Assembly: GCF_001625305.1 (NCBI RefSeq)
Contig: NW_017802880.1
Span: 255,366-319,365 of the forward strand
From: Branchiostoma belcheri
Taxonomy: Eukaryota; Chordata; Leptocardii; Amphioxiformes; Branchiostomatidae
Length of the DNA: 64,000 nucleotides
Direction of reading: 5' to 3'
The notes below the pieces were generated by a model. The model saw nothing but the letters and a program-made list of their open reading frames with translations, was not told where the DNA came from and did not search any database. Positions 1 to 10,300 of this stretch are shown one piece after another (the first letter of the stretch is position 1; each line of letters opens with the position of its first letter). The position numbers and the translations under genes are program-made.

Positions 1-35
1 CCCCCAAAAAAAAATTAAAAATCCACCCAACATAC

Positions 36-419
36 CTCGAACGCTTTCTCGATAGTTGTGTCTTCTAGACTCCTCTCTAAATTTTTGCGTGCTGTCTGTC
101 TAGTTTTCCGGGTAGTAGACTTCTGTGTTGTCTTCCTCCTGGATTGGGTGCCCTGCATAGGTTTGGTTCTGGGCGTCGTTTCTTCAGCAAAGACGGCAGC
201 GGCCATTTTGGGGTCACCCTTTTCAACTTCGGAAGGGGCGAACGACAACGCAACTCTAGCTCTAGTGCGCGTCTTTGGCGCCACATCTACCTCTTTCTCC
301 AACGCTTCAGATTCCTGGCTGACATTTCCCAAGCGCTGGACCTTCCTGCGCTTCGAAGATTGCTGCACTACAGATCTTTTACGCGAAGAGTAAAATTCAG
401 TGACTCTTGCCTGCGCCAT
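36..419 (-). CDS. CDT1: CDT1 (DNA replication licensing factor), first coding exon
   Basis: CDT1 loads the MCM2-7 helicase onto origins with ORC and CDC6, and is destroyed in S phase through PCNA and CRL4-Cdt2. The exon encodes 128 residues in phase 0 and ends at a GAG|gtatgt donor. The start at 419 is chosen because MAQARVTEFYSSRKR matches the N-terminal PCNA-binding degron of animal CDT1 (human begins MEQRRVTDFF) and because the context AAGATGG is strong; the frame stays open upstream to 512, but those residues do not look like CDT1. The rest is basic, low-complexity and rich in S, T, K and R (for example SSKRRKVQRL), as expected for the disordered N-terminus. The geminin-binding and winged-helix domains would be in exons beyond the left edge. 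The degron reads T-E where the classical PIP degron has T-D. Identification rests on this N-terminal motif alone. Confidence 0.82.
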
Positions 420-442
420 CTTGAAGTCCAAACCACGCCGAA

Positions 443-452
443 TTTTCGCGCC
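443..452. promoter_or_regulatory. E2F-type site upstream of CDT1
   Basis: TTTTCGCGCC matches the E2F consensus TTTSGCGC and lies 24-33 bp upstream of the CDT1 ATG. CDT1 is a known G1/S gene controlled by E2F in animals, so the site fits its regulation. Binding is inferred from the motif only. Confidence 0.55.
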
Positions 453-467
453 AACTGTGGTCAGCTG

Positions 468-472
468 ATTGG
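468..472 (-). promoter_or_regulatory. CCAAT box, CDT1 side
   Basis: ATTGG on the plus strand is CCAAT on the CDT1 strand, about 50 bp upstream of its ATG and close to the E2F-type site. E2F plus CCAAT pairs are common in cell-cycle promoters. Confidence 0.4.
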
Positions 473-1109
473 ACGGAACCAATTTTACCAAGTAGCCGAA
501 GAAATAAAACACAATACGTACATAAAATAAGCAAAAATCCAGTGATAATTCTCCATATATATCTTGAAATCGTCATAAAAAATCGTTAATTTTGATCAGT
601 TTTCATAATCATGTTGAAATGTAGTGTTTTTTATGTTAATTTATAAACCCCCTATCATAGTAAGTGCACGAGCCATAACAATTTTGGACCAATCAGAGAA
701 ACCCGTAGACCATGACCTGCCAGGGGTCAACGTACTGTTACCCCGAAATCTGACTTTGGAGCAGAGAAAAGGCTAAAAGAAACGCCACTTTCTATGCTCT
801 AAAAGGTAGAATTATAAGCTGTGTGCACGCCAAATGGACGAGACTTAACACATAACCAGACAACTGCGTCACTAGTTCGGTTTGAACCCCTAGGCATGAC
901 ATCAAAATTTGCCTTTGTTTACGTTTTTTTGTGAAAAGTGATTTGATTACTGTTTTGATTCCGTCCACACAAGCCCGTCACAAACGTAATACCTTTCTTT
1001 CTTATTGAGATTTTAGGACGTAAAAGCTAACGTAATCTCACCAGCGGCCAATAGCGAAGAAGCACACTTAATCAAGTTACTTGTAACCCCTCCACAGTTC
1101 CAACCTACG

Positions 1110-1117
1110 TGACGTCA
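1110..1117. promoter_or_regulatory. CRE palindrome upstream of CYBA exon 1a
   Basis: TGACGTCA, the full CREB/ATF palindrome, lies 156 bp upstream of the exon 1a ATG. Purine-rich GAGGAA-type motifs that could bind ETS factors follow between it and the ATG. Function is inferred. Confidence 0.4.
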
Positions 1118-1272
1118 GGGCATGTTTTTTTTTTTTTCGGGGTAAAGCTTGAGCTCATTTCCTGTCTGCTTCTGTGTAGGCATCAACGCGCGCGAGGAAA
1201 AAGAAAGAGAATAAACTTGTTTTTACGGACGAAGCTTGCCCCACACGCTAACCAGAAGGAGGAGGAAGAACC

Positions 1273-1330
1273 ATGGGGCAGATTGAGTGGGCTATGTGGG
1301 CTAATGAACAAGCCATCATTAGCGCATGGG
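1273..1330 (+). CDS. CYBA: CYBA coding exon 1a
   Basis: Encodes MGQIEWAMWANEQAIISAW plus one base, then G|gtaagt. The ATG lies in a strong GAACCATGG context after a purine-rich leader. The first 14 residues equal human p22phox, so this is the ancestral-looking first exon. It joins exon 2 in phase 1, giving a valine codon at the junction. Confidence 0.95.
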
Positions 1331-4300
1331 GTAAGTTTTTGCCATATCTATTTTGTACTTGCATACCCGCCCCCCTCCCCCCACTAAATATTCGTTACCA
1401 ATCCCTATTCATTTTATAACCTTGCTGTAGTTGCCTAATAATAAGTAACACACCGTTTTTAACTGTGTTGTGTTTCTTACTCGTGGATCCGGGCAAAGTC
1501 AAATCACTAACATTTTCTTGTAATTAGTCGACTCTCTATCTGTTTAGTACGTAGTCATAGAACATGTTTTGTATAGGTACAACTGCTCACTGTACCCTTC
1601 ATAAGTATAGTTTACTGTAGCGTTATGTAGAATGTACGTGTAGAGTTGAAATATTTTCTAGCCAGTAGTTCTTTATAAAGCTTCGGTCACAACCCGCTGT
1701 ACGTGCTTCTGCGTGCTGTCTACGTGCAAAAACGTGGGCAAACGTAGGGCATCCGTGCGTGGTGAGTACCGCCTCCGTACGGAATCCTACGGATTTGGGA
1801 GCATGCAGACACGCCGTAGAACTTTAAGTGCATGTAAAACTTTTTCTGCGTGCGGTGTACGGATTCACCACCCGTGCGTGCGAGTACGGGCAACGCGCGT
1901 GCCCCGTATGTACCGTACGAAAGACGCACGTGTGAGAACGGCCTCTTTACAGTTGCAATCGCACAGAGATCATACGGTTGTAAGCACGTACAACTCACCA
2001 CTTGCGCTACGTACGATGCACGCAACCGCTCGCGGCCAGGCGTGGTGTGCAGACCACACTTTTACAATTACACTTTGCGCAACCGTGCAAGTGATGTGCG
2101 AGTGACGTGCGTCGATGCCACTCCTTCCCCACATTTTCAGAAAAAACGTAGCAGACGTAGCCTCCAAAAAAACGTACGGACAAAAAGCATCTAGTACGGC
2201 GGGTTGTGACCGAGGCTTAACACTCAAACACAGTAACCGTTGACCATATTATGTAGCATTATGATAGACTCAATCATACCGACTAGTAACTTTATTACCT
2301 GTCATACATTGTACCTGTGACAATCGTCGTGCAATAAACTTTGACTTGACTTGACTTGTACAAGTGGACCTCCATAGCATGGATAATTTGACACTTGCTG
2401 AATGAAAATGGTTTTCTGTTCAAACAAAACAAATTTAAGAACTTTATTAGCAAATTATATCTACAATAGTGGTAACTATTAAATGGAGACATGGTACAAG
2501 TACCAAATTTTGTTTTAACAAAATTTGGTACTTAAAAGGTGAAAATAATTTGTCAATGAAGGCACCCTTCATTATAATTTCATTCACAGTCAAACTTTTG
2601 TACATACAATTAGTAAAGATTCTTCATACTAAATAGAGTAAGTAAACTATAAACAAATATGTCATAACAATCGTGGGATATAAGTCAAGAGTGACTGTTG
2701 AGGGCACTACGCTAGGCTGGCACTACTGGTATGCAATAACAATGTTTTATTTGTTTGTACGTAGACATAGAATACAACAACACAGATAGATACAATGTAT
2801 TTCACTTGTCAGTCTTTGCAAGTCGTTTGCTCGTCTTATTTTTTTTTAAATTCAATAAGAATGACAAGATGAATCAACACAAAGTTTAATGTTTAGAAAC
2901 CTAGGACAGCTCTTTGTCAGAGATTTATATTCAGGAAGCCGCATTACTAAGTAAGTAAATTGTACAATATACGTTTTGACAGGGGAAGGGCTATGGGATC
3001 GGTATATCGCCAATTCTACCGGTAAATTAGAGATCGCAATCGCAATCTCTACTGGCAGAGACTATGATCGCGATCTCTGATTCTGGTAGAATCCGCACTT
3101 GTACCAGATCGCAATCTCTACCCTTACGTGTACATAGATGGAGTGGAGATGGAAGATCTAGAAATCGAGTGGGCCATGTGGGCCAACGAGCAGGCCATCC
3201 TCAGTGGTCGGGGTGAGTGTCGGTAGTGTTACACGAAGTTAGAATAAGCTAACTCCCCCTACCCATTGTAGTAGTATAGACCAAACATATTCAGAAGCAA
3301 GCCACCAAGAGAACCTGACATCTAAGATTCCATCTCTTTGCCATCTGGACTGCATTGAGCATGTACAAACTTTGTACCCTACTAACCATACGTAGAATAA
3401 AACCATGGAAATGCAATGAATCTGTCGTATCCTGTCGTACAAAGCAACATGGTGTCAGAAGTGGGATCGAACCCACGCCCCCATTCAGACTCAGACTAGT
3501 CTCCGTAAATAATTGCATCAATCTCTCAAGTGTAAAGGTTCTTTTATCTTTATTAGGGGTGGGTACCGGTTCAGCCGGACTGGTTTAAACCGGAACAACA
3601 TTCGGGAACTGAGTCCACAAATCCAAATACGAAAACCGGATCATCAGACCTGATGTACATTTCTGTAGATTATACACACATCTTTAGATAATCTGGTCAT
3701 GGCAGGTAAAGAAAGTAACCCTGAATCGAACTAGATTGGCCTTAACCCATGTTTGTCTCATTCTGTAACTGTTTGGCTTCAATATACATTGTACAACTGG
3801 AACATAATTTTCAACACACTAGTGATCATGACTGATTCATGAGTGACCTGTACTCGTGCTTCGCGCTCAAAAATATATGATATACTAGTAGTGCTACGTA
3901 CTGTACACAATAATCAGGTCCAGGTTTAGGTCCGGACCTGGACCTGATCATCTGAACCTGATCCGGACCTGGACCTGAATTTTCTATACAGGTACCCACC
4001 CCTAGTCTTTATAGCCTGGATGCCATCCGTAGTTTCTGCCGACTCCCTAATGTCGCGAATTCCATCATATATAATCACTGGTAGAGCCGAAAATGTCTAT
4101 AAAACGTCTAACAGACATTTAACATTCTTGAAAGTTCCGCACATTTTTTTTACATTTGTAAGAATGTCTTTTCCAGGTCTTTACAGGGTCTTTTTGGGGA
4201 GGACTTGCTTGTTGTGTTTTCCATTGTTCATGAGGTGTCTGTCAGAATGTCTTTAGAAAAAAAGTGTGAAAACTGACATGCATATAAAAAGCACTGCACA

Positions 4301-7300
4301 AAGCCAAGACAATTTATAGGGGAGGACACCATTAATTAACAGACAGATGCTAATATCTTTATAAGTACACATTGTGCTAAACAAAGGACTGTCTCCTAGG
4401 GGTGTCCCTACCTGACATGTGAAGAGACTATGGATATAAAATGTCCATCTTGGGTTATTTCGATGTAGTTTTTCAGTAACTATGTCTACTAATGTTCTTC
4501 CGACTGGCCTTTGTTCAGCAATGTCTAAATCATGTCTAGTGTCCGCTAGACGTTTTATACACATTTTTGGCTCTACCAGTGCCTCCACAGTTGCAGTACT
4601 ACAACTGTACATTCACGAAAACACAAAACACTTCCCTGAAATCTGTGAACTCGAAGGTCACAAAAACCAAATGTATAGTATTACGCACTTCCCAGAAGTC
4701 TGAAATCTGTCATGCTGACTGATGTTCACAAGCTAGATCATGATGACAGTTCAGTTTTTATAGTTCACAGCTCGAGATTATTTTTATATGAGATTAGGCC
4801 ACACCAATTTAATTTCTTGGTTAACAGATTCGCCCGCTTCATTTTTTTCTGATTTGAAAAAAAAAATGTAGAATCAACTGCAAAATGCACATATTTTGCC
4901 CTGAACAGTTGAAAACAGTCCTTTTCTTCCTAGTTGTTACAGTTATTACAGTCTTTCAATGCAGTGGTATCATTAAAAGTTCATTGTTCAAATTTTGAAC
5001 CAGCCTGGTGTGTTGACTTCATGGCTCCTATCATACCATTTTGGGCCATAATAGGATGCCTAGGCCAGTGTTTTTATTTTTTTCCTTTTTTTTTGCCGCC
5101 CGCTCCATTATTTTTCTAGAAAAATCCGTTAACCAAGTAATTAAATTGGTGTGTCCTTATATTGAGTAATGACTGGACTTCTAGGAAATACGTCAAGCAG
5201 TTTTCACTTCATGATGTTATGTGACTATTCAGGCTGAATTGTAAGTCAGCCCCTTAATGTATTGGGTAAAGTTTGTGATGACTCAGAAGCGCTGCTGGTA
5301 AAAGTAATTCAGCTTCAAATTAATTTCTTGTTGTCGACTGATGATTCACCATCATACGGCAGTTCTCATCAAATATGCATCGTAGAATTCCTTAGAAAAT
5401 ATTGTCAACTTTATATCAGCAGTAATTTTGTAGTGGGTATTATTGGACAAATTTTAGAGTAGACGTCATTTAGTGTGTATGTGTACATGTAAGTTCCCAT
5501 GCAGGGTTCTAGCTAGCGCGAAGTAGCGTAGGGACCCCCTACGCTATAATTTTCACCCCCTATGCTAAATTTCCCCCCTACGCTATAATTTTGACCCCCT
5601 ACGCTAAGTTTTCAATACAGCATAGGGGCAATTTTGTGACTGTATTTCTTTGTACAATAATGCCAGATCAAATGTGAAAAATTACCAATCAAGGATACAT
5701 TGTACATACATTTTGTACCTTAGAAATAACATTTTTTTCCCTTTGGCCCCTTTTTTAGCTCAATTTTTTAAAAGCTCCACCCCATCCCCCCTCTTGGTTG
5801 CTTCACTCCCTTGGCAGGCGGCCAGTACCACTACGCTAAAATTAAATCCTAGCTAGAACCCTGCCATGTACTGTCAGAGGCAGAATGGTGACCCCACTAT
5901 CACCCCAGTATTGAATACTTTGTTTGGGTTTTAGTGTATGAAGACAGCAGATTCTTTTTTCTGTTAATATTTAATAGCTGTCTGGTAACATTGAAAATTA
6001 CCTGCACAATATACATGTAAATTGTACCTAAGCCACTCGGAATTTACATGGGTCACACAAAAAACTTCAGAAATCATTGCCATTATATACACCCGTAATT
6101 ATAATAATTATGTCTTGACGTGTATGCAGGTACATTGTTAGTATTTCAAGGTCTGATACAGTGCCATACATATGTATGTAAATCCTATGCCTGAGGGTAT
6201 ATTCTCTTCTTTGAAAGTGTTGAAAACACGTGTATTATAGAGCTTGGGCCACACCAATTTAATTTGTTGGATTTTTTTCAGAAAAAATTTGAAGCGACAG
6301 GGCGAAAAAAAAAAACAGGCCATCAAGGCATGATAGCCGGAAATGTTACAATATGAGCCATGAAGTGAACATACCAGGCTGGTTTATAATCAAAATAATA
6401 GATTTTGAACTTTTAATGAAACAAAATTGCATTGTTACATTGAAAAACTTAACAACTAGGAAGAAAAGGACTTTCTTCAACCATTGGGGCCAAAATATGT
6501 CTTTCATTGAGCATTTTGCAGTTAATTTAGAACCCCCAAATTTATTTTTTCTTTTTCAAATCAGAAAGAAATGGACAGGGCAAATCCAAGAAACAACAAA
6601 TTAAATTGGTGTGGCCTTGAGTTGGATTATGTCCAATTCAAATTGTTGACTCAGGAGCCAATGAAGGTGTGGCCTGTGACATTTGGAAAGCGTGATCTGC
6701 TGTACAATGGAAAATTCTGAACCATGACCAGGATGTTATTAGGGGTGGGTACCTGTTCAGCCAGGCCAGTTTAATGTCCAGACTGTGCATGATGTACAAA
6801 ATGACTAATAAACTTGTGGATGTATCAACCACTAAGTATCTGATACCAGCCCAGAAAAGAACAAGAAACAGTCATGCCTTCAAATATCAGAGTTATCAAC
6901 CAAGAATTCAGTGAGGTGTTCCAAAAACTTGTATTTCCCCAGAACTATCGTAGACTGGAACTCGTTGCCACAAGCACAGTTGGGGCATCATCACTAGAAA
7001 GCTTTAAGTCCTGCAATTTAATGTGCAAAGATTGAGTGTAACAAGTCGTTCGGTGTGATATAGCTAGCTGCTGCTGCGCCGCGTGCCTGCGAAGCTGGTG
7101 TGTTATGCCGAAGGGCGGTTATACCGGCTATACAGATACAGATACATACAGAAAACTATTTTAACCTTGAGTTGGATTGTTGACTCAGGAGCTATTGAAG
7201 GTGTGGCCTGTGACATTTGGAAAGCGTGATCTGCTGTACAAAGGAAAACTCTGAACCATGACCAGGATGTGTTTATTGTTCTGTCCAATGCACAAAAGAA

Positions 7301-10300
7301 CAGACATGACAGGAAGTTGGTGTACAGACATAAAGTCGTGACTATAGTACATTACAAAATTGCTAGAATACATTGTTATGTGGAATTATTTTAACATATT
7401 CCTTAGAAAGAATTATTTTGAGTGAGATGTGTGTGTGTGCGAGATGCGTGTAAAATGTTGCGAGTTCCGCCAATTGTTTTTTTTTTCTATAACAGTTATA
7501 ACGCCCGTTATAGCTCATATTTGTAACACAATACGTGTTCCTAATGATTTACATCTAAAAGGGATGTAATATGTTGTTAAAGATATCCTGATTTTTTAAA
7601 ATTAGTAAACGTGCCATCCAAAATAGAACGTACCGGGTGGATGTTAGGGGCAAATTTATGTTTACAGTATTTGGAACCTGAGAGGCCACCCAGGTCATTG
7701 GCCACAATGCGGCTGGCGGCGAAAACAGGCCCGAAAATGACAAGTTTCCCGCTACAATACGCGTTTATAAACGTCTTCACTTTGAAGATTTGTCAATTTT
7801 TTTCATGCGTACTCGAAAAATTTTTACTGATTTTCCAAAAATTAATAAACGTACCGTGGAAAATAAGAACGTACCGGGTGGACGTTCGGGCCCAAAAAAA
7901 TAAATGTACCAATACGTTTATTCGGCAGATGAGAGTACATTACAAAATGTATGTGCTTTCAAACCTAGAACGGTGGTTAACAAAATATTTATTTACATAA
8001 CGACTCTCAGAGCTGTGTACCTAAACAAATTTTAGGTAAATAGCTGGTCTCCCATGGGTCCCAGTGTAAGGACAGTGTGTTCATGAAAACAAAAACATCT
8101 TAGTTTTGCCCATATTATTTTGTCTGAGCATTCTCCATGAAGAAAAACTAAACCTTAACAGTCAAGTTTATTAATGTTTTTCTTGTTATTAAAGGAGATC
8201 AGAAGAGTATGTTAATTGGTTGAATTGTTCAGGTACAGGTTCAGGTCCGGACCTGTACCTTAACCCGTGTACCTGTATCTGCAGATACAGGTACACGGGT
8301 GGCTATACAATGTGCCTTGGCCTGTTTTTTTTTCTGCCCTGTCGCTCCTGATTTTTTCTGAAAAAATCTGAGAAACAACAAATTAAATTGGTGTGGCCTT
8401 ATATTGTATTTCTGCTAACAGTGTATTTCCTGTCTTGCAGTGATGCTGACTGGGGGAATCATCGGTCTGACTGGCTTCAACAGATGGGAGATTGCTGCAT
8501 ATTCAGTGTATCCTTTTTCATACTTAAAGTATTTGTTTGTTTGTTTGTTTGTTTGTTTGTTTGTTTGTTTGTTTGTTTGTTTGTTTGTTTATCCAGGAAA
8601 TACATATCGCCTGATGGCGTTTTTCAATGGTTCCTGGGGTAAAACCCCAAACAACATCCATTAACAAAATGAACTCAAGATTAACAAAGGTATCAAATAA
8701 AGTTACGCAGATTACAAATTGATACAAATTCAAAGTAACTTAAATAACATATTAAGAGAAACAATATTGTACCCTTAACATCATATAACGTAAAACCAAG
8801 GTAGAACATAATACATTGAAATCAGGATTGAATTTGCATATCAATGATTGTCAAGTACATACAGTTGTTTGAAGGCTGTTAGGGTTCTGGCAGTTTTTAG
8901 ATGGTATGGTAGTGTGTTCCACAGTGCCGCCCCAGAGGATGAAAAGACACGTCTTCTTTATAAGGTAAAAATAAAGATCCCATACCCTTCTTGAGCTTGT
9001 AGAAGCAATAGGTTGTTAATCCAGTGTGTCTAGGACATGGTATTGGAAGGCAGAGCCCATCCATTTCCTCCACCGCCTTTTACTGAGCCCAACCAAAGAC
9101 AGGTACCTATTTTACACCTGTACAATTCCTAGAATATACGTCATTACATGTACTATATATTTGGGGGTCCCCCAGAACAGTAGAAGGAATAGAGGAAGGT
9201 TGAACAAGACTGGCAATGAAAACATACATTGCCATGGTGACGGTGGTCGCCATGATCTCATGATTTTGAGAAAGCCTTGATACCTGTTACTTCTAGACAG
9301 ATACAGTGCACTCCTCCCCTGGGTGTATAGTGAACGAGCCCCAGGGTCACAGAAAGTAGGGCATCTGGGGCAGACAGGTTTTCCCAGGGGTTTCCAGGAA
9401 TGTGGGCATAGATGTGGGTCTAAAAAACAGAGCTGGGAGACATTCCTGTGGACATTCCATGCCTGTGGACAAAATACCAGGTACTGTACCATTCCTAGAA
9501 TTCTTGCAAATTACACACAATACTGTACCATTAGGCTCCTCCCTGAGACGTCACCAAAAATATGGCTGATAAAAGGAAGTGGAAGCAATACTGCCCCATC
9601 CTCCCATGGCAGGGGCAGCGGCTCCGAATTCCTTCTCCACCCCTTACCCCTGCCGTATAACATGGCATCTTCTACTCTACGACCCCAGGAATATTAATAT
9701 TCATGAGCTTGCCTTATTTGGCATGACCCCATTTCTGACTTGGGCGGCGAAGGGACGTCACCCTCCCCGCCGGCGACTCCGCCGCCGCCCGGTGACGAGC
9801 CCGTTAACGCGTTGGGGAGGCCGTGCGGGGCAAAGTCACCTTCCCCGTGCTCGGCGGGATCCGCGCGCAGCCTCCAGCACACGCTAGCGCCCCGCCGACG
9901 CCCGCAGCGGCCTGCATCGCAAAAGTTCTCTTCCCGAGACGACGCCATGTTTGTTTTTATTTGTCACTGAATGGCCGACATGATTGGTTCCGATAGCTAG
10001 CGCATCTCATAAATATTAATGTAAAGTGCGTTGAAGATTTTCTCTGTGATACGTGATTGGCTGAGAGCGTGTCCCTGGAATCGGGTCGTAGAGTAGAAGA
10101 TGCCATGTTATACGGCAGGGGTAAGGGGTGGAGAAGGAATTCGGAGCCGCTGCCCCTGCCATGGGAGGATGTACTGCCCGAGAAACAACAAATTAAATTG
10201 GTGTAGCCTTATGGTAGAATTATTGGTATGCGAGATGACGAGAGGAACTAAGGTCTAAGGACTATGCTATTAGGCTCACCCCTGAGGTGTCGCCAAAAAA

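Larger units (their letters stand above)
420..1272. promoter_or_regulatory. CDT1-CYBA bidirectional promoter region
   Basis: This 853-bp gap separates the divergent start codons of CDT1 (minus) and CYBA (plus). It holds no recognised transposon, in contrast with the rest of the window. Visible candidate sites are an E2F-type motif and an inverted CCAAT box on the CDT1 side, further CCAAT boxes at 689-693 and 1048-1052, and a full CRE at 1110-1117. No TATA box is obvious for either gene. Confidence 0.6.

Noticed and set aside
420-512. Upstream extension of the CDT1 frame to an ATG at 512
   Set aside because: The extra 31 residues have no CDT1 similarity, and the E2F site and CCAAT box fall inside them. 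The ATG at 419 gives the conserved N-terminal degron.
1713-2227. Overlapping frames of 85-130 codons on both strands
   Set aside because: They lie inside the ACGT-rich family I element, whose composition lacks stops; the frames are not conserved as protein between copies.
9579-9970. Proline- and arginine-rich frames in a GC-rich stretch
   Set aside because: They fall in the CpG-rich core of a foldback transposon, on both strands; GC bias explains them.
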